From contig JAIQGI010000004.1 in assembly GCA_020072565.1 (NCBI GenBank), positions 124,001-188,000 of the forward strand: a DNA stretch of 64,000 nt. Reading direction: 5' to 3'. A program made the position numbers and the translations under genes. This DNA is from Terriglobia bacterium. GTDB lineage: Bacteria > Acidobacteriota > UBA6911. This document shows, piece after piece, positions 18,989-27,552 of the stretch (the first letter of the stretch is position 1; every line of letters starts with the position of its first letter). The notes beneath the pieces are model-generated. The model searched no databases and had not been told where the DNA came from. It saw only the letters and a list, made by a program, of their open reading frames with translations.

Positions 18989-19624
18989 ATGGAAATCGAA
19001 GGAATGGACGAAAAAGGGATCCCTGCCGCTCTATCCCAGCCTCCGGGCGAAGAATTCGGCGACGAATCTCTCATCGCGACTCCCAGTATCGAGCCGGTGT
19101 CTCCTTTGATCCTGACCTCCGCCGAGGGGCAGCCGGCATGGTACGCGCTCTACACGCGCAGCCGGTTTGAGAAAAAACTGATGAGCGAGCTTTCGGACCG
19201 ATCGATCGAGGTCTTCCTTCCCATGCGCGAGATCCTCAGCCGGTGGAAAGACCGGAAGAAACGCATCTGGATTCCGCTGTTTCCCGGCTATATCTTTGTC
19301 CACCAGGTCGACACGCCCGCCAATCGCTATCGGGTCCTGAACGTGCCGGGGGCTGTGCGCTTCGTCGGCTTCAACAGCCAGACCGTGCCGATTCCCCAAG
19401 AACAGATCGATGGTGTCCGAAGGTTTCTGGAAGCAAAGCTGGCGGTGGATCCCTATCCCTACATGAAGGTCGGACGGCGCGTGGAGGTGATCGCGGGTCC
19501 GCTCAAAGGAATTCAGGGAACGCTCGTGCAGAAGAAGGCTCGCTTCCGATTCGTAATCCGGGTCGATCTGATCCGCCAGGCGGTTTCGGTGGAGATCGAC
19601 GCTTCCGACGTTCGCCCCATCTGA
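18989..19624 (+). CDS. NusG paralogue (specialised transcription antiterminator, UpxY/RfaH-like)
   Basis: The 211-residue protein has a non-conserved acidic N-terminus of about 48 residues. A NusG N-terminal domain follows ([20 protein letters not shown], then [11 protein letters not shown] near 95-105) and a KOW domain ([20 protein letters not shown] near 160-180). The upstream pattern with [12 protein letters not shown] is that of UpxY/RfaH-type paralogues that act on selected operons, not housekeeping NusG, which normally sits with secE and ribosomal protein genes. Such paralogues usually precede polysaccharide clusters; none lies here. Confidence 0.88.
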   Translation: MEIEGMDEKGIPAALSQPPGEEFGDESLIATPSIEPVSPLILTSAEGQPAWYALYTRSRFEKKLMSELSDRSIEVFLPMREILSRWKDRKKRIWIPLFPGYIFVHQVDTPANRYRVLNVPGAVRFVGFNSQTVPIPQEQIDGVRRFLEAKLAVDPYPYMKVGRRVEVIAGPLKGIQGTLVQKKARFRFVIRVDLIRQAVSVEIDASDVRPI

Positions 19625-19901
19625 CCACACCCCAAGGACCGCAACGCATTCCACTGAGTCAACGGGGGTGATCTATTGGGAAGGGGCCATCGAGGCGACC
19701 GGGAGCCGCATGGGCCGTCCGGCCCATGGACGTGGCTACCTTGAGATGACCGGCTACGCCGGCCCGGCCATGGGCAGCCTGTTCCGGTGAAAGCCGATTG
19801 GAGAAAAGTACAGATCGACGTCTGAGCTCAATCGCAAGGACTCGAGGACTCAAGGACTCCGGGAAAGCCCGATGATCCTTGAATCTGCGAGTCTGGGCGG
19901 T
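19625..19901. other. Non-coding region with perfect palindrome, between NusG-like gene and lon
   Basis: No credible coding frame. CATGGGCC-GTCC-GGCCCATG at 19709-19728 is a perfect eight-base stem with a four-base loop. It is followed by CCGGC-TAC-GCCGG near 19750, so a structured transcript 3' end is likely. From about 19838 a direct repeat of GGACTC appears three times (GGACTCGAGGACTCAAGGACTC). Confidence 0.5.
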
Positions 19902-22265
19902 TTACGCCTTGACGCCGACGGAGCTCATCGGGCACTCGGTAAGCAACGGGATGACTGCTTTCAGCAGGACACAGATGCTGTCGACGAACACAAATTCCAT
20001 TTCCGCGCGCACGTGCTCCGGCAGATCGCGCAGGTTGCGCTCGTTCTCGCGCGGCAGGATGATGCGACGAATGCCGGCGCGTCGGGCCGCGAGCATCTTC
20101 TCTTTGATGCCGCCGACCGGCAGGACCAGTCCGGCCAGGGTGATCTCGCCCGTCATGGCGGTGTCGCTGCGCACGGGGGACTTGGTATACAGCGATGCCA
20201 GAGCTGCGACGATCGTCGTGCCGGCAGAAGGCCCGTCCTTCGGTACCGCTCCCGCGGGCACATGGATATGGAGGCCTGAACCCTGGATCTGCTCGGGATC
20301 GATGCCGAGTTCCTCGGCGTGCGCCCAGATGTAGCTGCGCGCGGCTTGCGCCGACTCCCGCATGACCTCGCCCAATTGTCCCGTCAGGATCAGCTCTCGC
20401 CCCTTGGGCAGAAGCGCCGCCTCAACGTAAAGCACTTCTCCACCGGTTTCGGTCCAGGCGAGGCCCGTGGCGACTCCAGGCGGCAGCTCCTTGCGTGCCT
20501 GTTCCAGATATGCCTGCTCGGGCCCAAGCATCTCATCCAGCTGATCCGGTGTGACGGTCGTCGGATCCGTCTTCCCTTCGGCGAAGCGCAAGGCAACCTT
20601 GCGCGTGATTCGGCCGATGGCGCGTTCGAGTTGGCGCACGCCGGCCTCACGCGTGTAGCGGGAAATGATGTGCTTGAGGCTATCTTCGGGGATCATACAA
20701 TCTTCGGGTTTCAGCCCCGCCTGCGACAGCTGCCGGCCGATCAGGTAGCGCTCTGCAATCTGGATCTTCTCTTCTTCACTGTAACCCGGCAGCCTGAGCA
20801 GCTCCATTCGATCCAACAGCGCCCGCGGGATAGTGTCGAGCGTGTTCGCGGTGGTGATGAAGAAGATCTTGGAGAGGTCAAAGGGCAGGTCCAGGTAATT
20901 GTCGCGGAAGGCGCGGTTCTGCTCGGGATCGAGTATTTCCAGGAGCGCGGCAGCCGGATCGCCTCTGAAATCGCGCCCGAGTTTGTCGACCTCATCGAGC
21001 ATCAATACCGGATTATTCACACCCGTATGCCGGACTGCCTGGATGACGCGGCCCGGCAGGGCGCCAACATAAGTCCGGCGGTGGCCGCGGAGTTCGGCTT
21101 CGTCGTGCAGCCCGCCCAGGCTCATGCGTTCGAAACGCCGGCCCATGGCACGCGCGATCGACTGGCCGAGTGATGTTTTGCCCACGCCCGGCGGGCCGAG
21201 GAAACAGAGGATCGGCGCTTTGGCTGCGGGGTTGAGCTTGAGCACGCCGAGTTGCTCGAGGATGCGCTCCTTCACCTCTTTGAGGTCGTAATGGTCTTCG
21301 TCAAGGACGGTGCGGGTGCGGACGACATCGAGAATGTCCTCGGAACTCGTGTGCCAGGGAAGATCGAGCACCAGATCGAGATAGCCACGGGTCACGTTGT
21401 GATCCGGAGATGCGCTCGGGATCTTTTCGAGTTTGTTGATCTCGCGCTCGACCTCCTTGCGCACCTCCTCAGGCAACTGCGCCTTCTCCATGCGCTCACG
21501 GAGCTGATCGATCTCGGCCTGCTCCGGGCTTTGCTCGCCCAGCTCCTGCTGGATGGCGCGCAGCTGCTGGCGCAGCAGGTATTCGCGCTGCTGCTTTCCC
21601 ATCTCGCTCTGCGCCTCGCTGGCGATCTTGCTGCGCAGTTCGAGCACCTGGACTTCATAGCTGAGATATGTGTGCATCAGGCGCAGCGCATCAAGCACGG
21701 TTTCAGCCTGCAGCAGGGCCTGTTCCTTCTCCAGTTCCAGGCTGAGCATGGAGCCGATCAGGTAAACCACCCGCAGCGGTTCCCCCGTGTTCTCCAACAG
21801 CTGCCCCAGTTCGGTGGAAGCCTGCGGATTAGCCAGGGCAATCGCCCTGGCTGCCAGCTCCAGCACGGCCCGATAGAGAGCATCGACCTCCGCTCCCTTC
21901 TCGTGCGGCAAGGGCAGCGGGCGAATCCTGCCCTTCAGGTAGGGCTCGGTCTGCTCGAGCTTGAGCAGCACGACCCGTTCGGTGCCCTGGGCGATCAGCT
22001 CGATCAGGTCCCCGCGCGGGCGCGCCATTTTCTTGATTATGGCCTGCGTGCCGACGGGGAAAAGATCATCCGGCCCGGGGATCTCGACCGAAGCGTCCCG
22101 CTGAGTCAGAACGATCAGTTCCTTCTCCTCCGTCGCCAGAGCCGCCTCTACGGCAGCCACGGATGCCGGCCGGCCGACCGAGAGGGGCATGAGCACATAA
22201 GGAAACAGGACATTGTTTTTGATGGGCAGAACCGGCAGGCTTTTGATGCTCTCCTCTTCGCTCAT
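19902..22265 (-). CDS. lon: ATP-dependent protease La
   Basis: AAA+ serine protease that removes misfolded and regulatory proteins in the cytoplasm. The 787-residue protein has the full LonA order: an N-terminal substrate-recognition domain (SLPVLPIKNNVLFPYVLMPL), a coiled-coil middle, an AAA+ domain with Walker A GPPGVGKTSL and the LDEVDKLG Walker B, and a proteolytic domain. The catalytic dyad is Ser680 in KDGPSAG and Lys721 in VGGIKEK, at almost the same positions as in E. coli. The start overlaps the hsp20 stop (ATGA), so chaperone and protease are co-expressed. Confidence 0.97.
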   Translation of the reverse strand: MSEEESIKSLPVLPIKNNVLFPYVLMPLSVGRPASVAAVEAALATEEKELIVLTQRDASVEIPGPDDLFPVGTQAIIKKMARPRGDLIELIAQGTERVVLLKLEQTEPYLKGRIRPLPLPHEKGAEVDALYRAVLELAARAIALANPQASTELGQLLENTGEPLRVVYLIGSMLSLELEKEQALLQAETVLDALRLMHTYLSYEVQVLELRSKIASEAQSEMGKQQREYLLRQQLRAIQQELGEQSPEQAEIDQLRERMEKAQLPEEVRKEVEREINKLEKIPSASPDHNVTRGYLDLVLDLPWHTSSEDILDVVRTRTVLDEDHYDLKEVKERILEQLGVLKLNPAAKAPILCFLGPPGVGKTSLGQSIARAMGRRFERMSLGGLHDEAELRGHRRTYVGALPGRVIQAVRHTGVNNPVLMLDEVDKLGRDFRGDPAAALLEILDPEQNRAFRDNYLDLPFDLSKIFFITTANTLDTIPRALLDRMELLRLPGYSEEEKIQIAERYLIGRQLSQAGLKPEDCMIPEDSLKHIISRYTREAGVRQLERAIGRITRKVALRFAEGKTDPTTVTPDQLDEMLGPEQAYLEQARKELPPGVATGLAWTETGGEVLYVEAALLPKGRELILTGQLGEVMRESAQAARSYIWAHAEELGIDPEQIQGSGLHIHVPAGAVPKDGPSAGTTIVAALASLYTKSPVRSDTAMTGEITLAGLVLPVGGIKEKMLAARRAGIRRIILPRENERNLRDLPEHVRAEMEFVFVDSICVLLKAVIPLLTECPMSSVGVKA

Positions 22266-22609
22266 ACGTTGCCTCCCTCCGTCGCCACGTGGATCAGCAA
22301 CATTCCCTGATTGTACTCGCTCGAAATGAAAAACCCGCTGACGCCGGCCGGAAGCTGGATATCCCTTTCAAAGTGACAGTAAGAAATCTCCATCGAGTGG
22401 TGGCGCCAACCCTCCCGGACGATCCAATCCCGTCGAATTCCGCGAATCCTCAGCAGGGATCCGCTCGACTCAATCGCAACATCATTGGGATCGACGCCGG
22501 CAAGTTCCACTTTGACGGTCCACCCTTGAGGCGTGCGGTAGATGTCGACCGGCGGTTCCCAACGGGTCCCAGGGTGACTTCTCAATGATTTCGATAGAAG
22601 GATCGCCAT
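22262..22609 (-). CDS. Small heat-shock protein, Hsp20/alpha-crystallin
   Basis: ATP-independent holdase that keeps unfolding proteins soluble. The 115-residue protein begins MAILLSKSLRS at 22609; the longer open frame upstream lacks homology-like character. The alpha-crystallin domain starts at WEPPVDIYRTPQGW and continues through KVELAGVDPNDVAIE and ERDIQLPAGV. The C-terminus is short and lacks an obvious IxI anchor motif, which may limit oligomer size. Translationally coupled to lon by a four-base overlap, which suggests shared heat-shock control, though I see no CIRCE or sigma32 box. Confidence 0.88.
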   Translation of the reverse strand: MAILLSKSLRSHPGTRWEPPVDIYRTPQGWTVKVELAGVDPNDVAIESSGSLLRIRGIRRDWIVREGWRHHSMEISYCHFERDIQLPAGVSGFFISSEYNQGMLLIHVATEGGNV

Positions 22610-22890
22610 CAGTTTCCATTGCTGCGGCACCCAACCGGACCATCGCCGCGGTTTGTACCGCGACCCGGCAGGGGGCACACAGAGTACACACACCGACCTC
22701 CGGCAAGAACTTGAAAATACCGTTCCATGGACAAATTGTAGTGCTTCTGCGCGATAAGGCAAGATGCGGGAGATCCCGGCAAAGGCGATAGAGGTCGGGC
22801 AACGATCTTCCGGCTTTCGATCCCTATGTTATGTGCGCAGATCGCACCCGCACTCCGACGGATTTCACCCCATTGCGGCCGAATCGCAGA

Positions 22891-24360
22891 TCAGCGCGAA
22901 CCGCCGTTGTGGATCTGCAACTGGCTCAGGATCTGTGGGTTCTGCTCCTGGACTGCGAGGAGCGCATGGCAAGCTGAGCAGTCCTGGGTAATCTGCCGCC
23001 CGTCCTTGCCGGCATGGTTGCCGTCGTGGCAACGGAAACAGCCGGGTGAGTTCATATGCCCGATGTTGTTTGCATAGGTCCCCCAGGTGACTTTCATTTC
23101 AGGAAAGACATTCCGCAGGTAGATGTTCTTTACCTCTTCGACGGACGTTGCCAGCGCCCTTTTTTCCTTCTGATAAATATCCGGGTATTTGGCCCGGTAG
23201 AAGTCGTCGAGGGCCGATGATATCTGCCGCTCCGCGCTCTGGCTATCCGGGTACGACATCTGGAGCACCTCTACAGCCTTCTTCTTGATGAAGGGAAGGA
23301 TCGGATCAATGTGGCTCTCCGACATCGCACGATCCACGGCGTCCGCGGCGGGAAGGAATGTGTGCGTCGGCCTGTTGTGGCAATCCACGCAGTCCATGAT
23401 GCGGGGCGGCCTGGCCAGTTCCTCCGGGCTCGCTTTCGTGTCGCCGGCATTGAACTCCACGACTGTCCCGTCATCCTCAGTATATGAGATCCTCGGGATC
23501 ACCTGCCGGGCGCGGTCAGTCGCCCAGTACCGGACCCGGTTGGCCGTGGCCGGATCTGAGAGGTGACGTCCATGAATCCCGACGGATCGTTCCCAGGTTC
23601 TGCCGCCGATCTTCATCAGCAGCACGGTGGTCGCAGGTGTGTTCTTCTCATCATCGCCGAAGGAAGTGCGAATCAGCAGCTTGTCCCCCTGAAACATCTG
23701 GGGCCAGTGGCACTGCTCGCAGGTTTCCTGTGCCGGCCTGAGGTTTTCCACCGGTGTCGGGATGGGAGTTTCGTAGGTATGCAACATGACTGCGAATACC
23801 TGGCGTACGCCGCTCAACTTGGACCTCACGAACCAGGAGGCCCCTGGACCGATATGGCAGCTGACGCACTCGACGCGGGAATGGGGAGAGTTCCTGTAGG
23901 CTGTGTGCTCGGGCTGCATTACCGTGTGGCACGTCTGGCCGCAGAACGACACTGAGCCCATGTACTCCACGCCGCGATAGGATGCCGAGCCCACGATGAC
24001 CACGTTGAGAACCGTCAAGCACGCGACCCAGTACCCTGTCCGCCTGAGCATGGGATCATGGAAATCAATCTGCGGGTAGACGGCAGGCAGGGCTTTCCGG
24101 ATGAGCAGACTGTGGCGGCGCCACAGAGCGCCCAAGGGGATCAGGATTAACCCGAAGACGAACAAGGCCGGCAGGATGAGATAAAAGATAACCCCGAAGT
24201 AGGGAGGGATCCGGGCGTCGGTAATGATCTGAAAGGCCCAGAAGGACACGAGCGTGATACCCATGCTGGTCGTGATGACGGCGCCGATCAATGAAGCGAT
24301 ATTGCGCCCGAGGAAGACAAGCGGCCGAATCCAATGGATCAGTGTTTCCCGAAGTGCCAT
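22891..24360 (-). CDS. Membrane-anchored multihaem cytochrome c, NapC/NirT-like
   Basis: Likely quinol-oxidising or electron-transfer protein facing the periplasm. From the ATG at 24360 it has 489 residues. Three hydrophobic segments (about 20-46, 56-80, 108-128) precede a haem-rich domain. Five canonical CxxCH sites are visible: CVSCH (165), CEQCH (214), CVDCH (324), CFRCH (441) and CSACH (461). The first site is CGQTCH at 140-145, a CX3CH spacing. This is longer than classical tetrahaem NapC/NirT. A monohaem cytochrome c gene lies 170 bases upstream on the same strand and may be its partner. Confidence 0.9.
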   Translation of the reverse strand: MALRETLIHWIRPLVFLGRNIASLIGAVITTSMGITLVSFWAFQIITDARIPPYFGVIFYLILPALFVFGLILIPLGALWRRHSLLIRKALPAVYPQIDFHDPMLRRTGYWVACLTVLNVVIVGSASYRGVEYMGSVSFCGQTCHTVMQPEHTAYRNSPHSRVECVSCHIGPGASWFVRSKLSGVRQVFAVMLHTYETPIPTPVENLRPAQETCEQCHWPQMFQGDKLLIRTSFGDDEKNTPATTVLLMKIGGRTWERSVGIHGRHLSDPATANRVRYWATDRARQVIPRISYTEDDGTVVEFNAGDTKASPEELARPPRIMDCVDCHNRPTHTFLPAADAVDRAMSESHIDPILPFIKKKAVEVLQMSYPDSQSAERQISSALDDFYRAKYPDIYQKEKRALATSVEEVKNIYLRNVFPEMKVTWGTYANNIGHMNSPGCFRCHDGNHAGKDGRQITQDCSACHALLAVQEQNPQILSQLQIHNGGSR

Positions 24361-24530
24361 AACGTTTAGGGGTGGTCTCCCCGCGGCAGACAAACACGCC
24401 GCAGACATGCAGGGATCTTGCCCCCGCAATAATTTATGATGCGCAGCACAAACCTCTGGGACTCGAAGACTCCAGGATCCTCGCGTCTTCGTGCCTCAGG
24501 GTCTTTGCCGTGAACCAGCTTTGGCGATTA

Positions 24531-24866
24531 TTATTTTCCCGCGAAAGTGCGGACAAAGGCGACGACGTCGGCTGCCTCGACCTTGGAGAGTTTAACCGGT
24601 TTCATTTTGCCGCTGCCTTCCAGGATGGTCTTCATCAGCTGCTCGTCGCTCTTGCTCTGCGCTTCCTTGGAGCTGAGCGGCTGCATTTTGACACTGTACA
24701 GCTTTTCGATCGCGGCCTTTCCCTCGCCCTTCTCGCCATGGCACTGGACACAGCTCTTTGTGAACAGCTCCTTGCCTTTCTTGGCATCGCCAGATGCGGC
24801 AGCATACAGCAGCGAGAGGGAGAGCGCCAGTACAAGCACTAGTGCAAGTTTCAACATCAATTTCAT
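24531..24866 (-). CDS. Periplasmic monohaem cytochrome c (class I)
   Basis: Small soluble electron carrier. The 111-residue precursor has a signal peptide of about 25 residues (hydrophobic LALVLVLALSLSLLYAAA). The mature cytochrome has haem motif CVQCH (Cys39, Cys42, His43) and the sixth ligand Met88 in GKMKPV. Residues 97-111 (EAADVVAFVRTFAGK) are the C-terminal helix typical of the fold. The Shine-Dalgarno AGGAG lies six bases before the ATG. It precedes the six-haem membrane cytochrome and could shuttle its electrons. Confidence 0.93.
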   Translation of the reverse strand: MKLMLKLALVLVLALSLSLLYAAASGDAKKGKELFTKSCVQCHGEKGEGKAAIEKLYSVKMQPLSSKEAQSKSDEQLMKTILEGSGKMKPVKLSKVEAADVVAFVRTFAGK

Positions 24867-25204
24867 ACTTTCTCCTCAGTTTACGAAATAAGCTCGTTCA
24901 TTGCCGATATAGATTATCACAACCTCGGCCGTGTTGGGATTCCAGCTTTGATGATGCATCGGGGATGCTCTTGTTTCAGTGATTTTCGCAGCTGCGGCCA
25001 ACTCGCGGAATTCACGGAATACGGTCCCTCGATCCAGGGGCATCGATGCTGGTCGAGGCCGCAGCTCAGGGTTTGCCACCGTCGGTGCTGAGCAGATCGG
25101 GGTACCCGTACGGCAGGCGGGAAAATCTGACGTCTTCCATGAGAATTCCGTGACTCGGGCGGCAGGCGTTGCCTGGCGTCAGGCTCGCGGCTATTGCCCA
25201 GGCG
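24867..25204. other. Intergenic region with possible degenerate coding remnant
   Basis: This 338-base gap separates the HAD gene from the cytochrome c gene. On the minus strand a short open frame at 24876-25079 ends in a protein-like stretch (NTAEVVIIYIGNE) but has no good start. A second frame joins it near 25070. It may be a frameshifted remnant of a small gene, or chance. No promoter or RNA was recognised. Confidence 0.25.
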
Positions 25205-25834
25205 CTAACGGTCCGGCAACGACAGGCCCAGCCGGGACAGCTCCGCCCGTGTTGATTCAATTCCGGTATGGTGAATGCCGACAAGTCCCAGGCTGCACGC
25301 CACCTCGACAAACATGGGACGGTCCTCGATATAGGCAACCTGTTCAGGCCGCACCTGGGAAATGTCCAACGCGATTCGATAGATGTCCGGATCGGGCTTG
25401 CGGAAGTGAACGAAGCATGACGATATGAAGGCGTCGACGAATTCATTCAATCCGAATTCACGAATCCGGTATTCGTTCAGCTCTCTCCCCTCGTTGCTTA
25501 CCACGATCAGCTTGAGCCGATAGAGCGACTTCAGCTCACGAACCATACCGATCATCTTGGGAAACGGCTGGGATTGGGCAAACATGAAATTCTTGAATTC
25601 CTGCTTCGAGAACTGCCGCGGCCTGCAAAAAACCACACGATCCAGATACTCGTCGAGGCTCAGTTTGCCCTCTTCGTAGGTGTCGAAGGTCAGATGGTGG
25701 CGCTCGTTCAGCTCATCGCCATCCAGTCCGAATCTCTCAACCGCCCGACGGCGCGCGTGACTGTCCCAGCCATTGGTCAGCAGTACGCCGCCGATATCGA
25801 GGAACAGCGTGCTGATCCTGCCGGCTTTCTCCAT
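25205..25834 (-). CDS. HAD-superfamily hydrolase-like protein
   Basis: Haloacid dehalogenase fold, 209 residues, with cap domain at about 20-95. Motif I is FLDIGGVLLTNG: Asp13 is the usual nucleophile, but the second aspartate of DxD is replaced by Gly15. Motif II Ser113 (VVSNEG), motif III Lys146 (RKPDPDIY) and motif IV Glu170-Asp171 (YIEDRP) are present. Loss of the second Asp removes the normal acid/base for phosphatase action, so activity may differ or be weak. AGGAGG lies 13 bases before the start. Substrate unknown. Confidence 0.85.
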   Translation of the reverse strand: MEKAGRISTLFLDIGGVLLTNGWDSHARRRAVERFGLDGDELNERHHLTFDTYEEGKLSLDEYLDRVVFCRPRQFSKQEFKNFMFAQSQPFPKMIGMVRELKSLYRLKLIVVSNEGRELNEYRIREFGLNEFVDAFISSCFVHFRKPDPDIYRIALDISQVRPEQVAYIEDRPMFVEVACSLGLVGIHHTGIESTRAELSRLGLSLPDR

Positions 25835-26001
25835 AATCCACGCTCCTCCTTAACCTGAGTTCCTCATGATGCAGAACCGCACGCCCATGAAAAGCTCTTG
25901 CACGCCGACCATGACCGAACGGTCGGCGTTGGTCGGCGTTTTTCCGCGTCCAAAACTGCATTTTGGTCGCACATTCATGAAAAATCCAGGTTAGAGCAGA
26001 T

Positions 26002-26829
26002 CTATTTGATCTTGGCGATGCGTCCCTGGGTGGGAAAGCGCGTGAACAAGAGCGGATCGTGGCCGGGAATGACGCGCTCGCGCGCCCCGGCCAGTGACAC
26101 CATCCGGTCCAGCGCCTTGAGATTGGCTTCGCGGTCAGCGACCTCAAAGGTGGGAATCGGCATCCGGCTTTCCAGGTTGCGGTACAAGTAGCAGTTGTCG
26201 GATGCGAGCACGTAGCTCGGCGTGCCCTCGACGCGGATATATTGGGAGGCATAAGTGTGTCGAGCCCCCGTGAAGACCCGAATGCCGGGCATGATTTCAC
26301 GGTCGTCGCCGTCGATCAGCCGCAGCTTCCGTTGCGTGTTCCGGCGCAGCAAGTTCACCAGATCCTCGGGATCGATGCCGCCGCTCTGTCCCCCCTTCTG
26401 CCAGGCCGGCCCGGTGTAGTAAGCGAACTCATCCTTCTGCATCCAGATAGTGGCGCCGGGGAACAGGTCGATTCCACCCATGTGGTCCCAGTGGGCGTGG
26501 GACAGGATGATGTCGGTGATCTGGGCGGGATCGACCCCTGCCAGGCGGACCGCCTCGTCGGGACGGACATAATCGGTCACCCGGTACTGATCCATCCATG
26601 GCTGCCGGTGGAAACCTGTATCCAGCAAGATGTTGCGACCGTCACCACGCACGAGCCAAAAAATGAGGGCAATATCAAGCTTTTCCGACGCCGGCGCTCC
26701 CACGACCAGATTAGCTACCGAAAACTGCGGGATCGTACCGTAGCGGATCGCCTCGATGGTGTAGTCGGCCGCCGTGAGCCTGGTGACGCACGCTGCCAGC
26801 ACGCAAAACAGCAGAAAAAGATGTCTCAT
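26002..26829 (-). CDS. Exported metallo-beta-lactamase-fold hydrolase (lactonase-like)
   Basis: Zinc hydrolase of the metallo-beta-lactamase superfamily, 275 residues. I chose the ATG at 26829, which has GGGAGG upstream and opens a signal peptide (MRHLFLLFCVLAACVTRLTAADY), so it should be periplasmic. The dinuclear metal motif is HAHWDH (His111, His113, Asp115, His116), followed by GARHTYASQY, LASDNCYL and VIPGHDP for the remaining ligands. The layout resembles AttM/AiiA-type N-acyl-homoserine lactonases, but substrate is not proven. It is divergent from perR and may share its control region. Confidence 0.85.
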   Translation of the reverse strand: MRHLFLLFCVLAACVTRLTAADYTIEAIRYGTIPQFSVANLVVGAPASEKLDIALIFWLVRGDGRNILLDTGFHRQPWMDQYRVTDYVRPDEAVRLAGVDPAQITDIILSHAHWDHMGGIDLFPGATIWMQKDEFAYYTGPAWQKGGQSGGIDPEDLVNLLRRNTQRKLRLIDGDDREIMPGIRVFTGARHTYASQYIRVEGTPSYVLASDNCYLYRNLESRMPIPTFEVADREANLKALDRMVSLAGARERVIPGHDPLLFTRFPTQGRIAKIK

Positions 26830-26985
26830 CGCCTGCCTCCCGGGGAAACCTGATTCCCGGCGCCATTGTAGTTTCAACAGACCCTGAAATGCACGAAATA
26901 CTCAAAGACGTTTTCATCCGTTTTGCGTTTTTTCTTCTCGGGGCACGCTTGACCCATTCGGTTCCAGATGATAGTGTTTCCCATA

Positions 26986-27000
26986 TGATAATGAATGTCA
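26986..27000. promoter_or_regulatory. Fur/PerR-type 7-1-7 operator
   Basis: TGATAAT-G-AATGTCA matches the Fur-family consensus TGATAATnATTATCA in 12 of 14 arm positions, with a perfect left arm. It lies between the metallo-hydrolase and perR starts and overlaps a TATGAT at 26984-26989 that could be a -10. It sits 36 bases upstream of the chosen perR ATG, so autoregulation is likely. Confidence 0.6.
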
Positions 27001-27035
27001 CGAAGCGAGATCGGGCACAAGAAAGCGCATCAAGG

Positions 27036-27494
27036 ATGTCCGCTGACCTGGAGCGCCGGTGTGCCCGGTTCGAGGCAGAATGCCGCCGGCGCGGGCTAAG
27101 GGTCACGGCGCAGCGACTGGCCGTGTACCGGGCCCTGGCGGAGGACCCGACCCACCTGACCGCGGATTCCGTCTATGCCAGGCTGCGCGTCGGCATGACC
27201 GGTCTTTCGCTGGCGACGGTCTATCGGATCCTCGAGTCGCTCGAACGGGGAGGGTTTGTCCGCAGGGTGAGCACTACCGACGGCATCGGGAGATTTGATG
27301 CCAACCTGACTCCGCACCAGCACCTGGTTTGCCGACGCTGCGGGCGTATCGTGGATTCAGAAGTGGCGGCGTTTGCGCGACTGAGGCTTCCTCAGTGTTC
27401 CGTGGACTTTGTTCCCGAGACTTTCGACATTCGCATCGTTGGCACCTGCAGGCGGTGCCGCCGGCCGGGTGGACGGCGGACGAAATCGATATAG
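27036..27494 (+). CDS. perR: PerR-type peroxide-sensing repressor (Fur family)
   Basis: Metal-dependent DNA-binding repressor. Start chosen at 27036 (MSADLERR, 152 residues), downstream of the putative operator. The winged helix is at about 20-80 (TAQRLAVYRAL, LSLATVYRILESLE). The four Cys of the structural zinc site are C99, C102, C138 and C141. Putative regulatory-metal ligands are His40, Asp88, His94, His96 and Asp107, each offset by three from B. subtilis PerR His37, Asp85, His91, His93 and Asp104. Asp at the last position marks PerR rather than Fur, which has Glu. The next gene is rubrerythrin, a classic PerR target. Confidence 0.85.
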   Translation: MSADLERRCARFEAECRRRGLRVTAQRLAVYRALAEDPTHLTADSVYARLRVGMTGLSLATVYRILESLERGGFVRRVSTTDGIGRFDANLTPHQHLVCRRCGRIVDSEVAAFARLRLPQCSVDFVPETFDIRIVGTCRRCRRPGGRRTKSI

Positions 27495-27552
27495 GATCTG
27501 ATCCGGTCCGGGGCGGACCCCGCACCCGGGTTTCTGATAAAAGGAGGAGATG

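Noticed and set aside
19700-19800. Cyclic-di-GMP or other riboswitch downstream of the NusG paralogue
   Set aside because: GC-rich hairpins are present, but the conserved core bases of known riboswitches are not recognisable, and the region lies 3' of the gene and antisense-distal to lon.
21252-22310. A 352-codon plus-strand frame opposite lon
   Set aside because: Antisense shadow of lon, with Leu/Gln-rich low-information translation.
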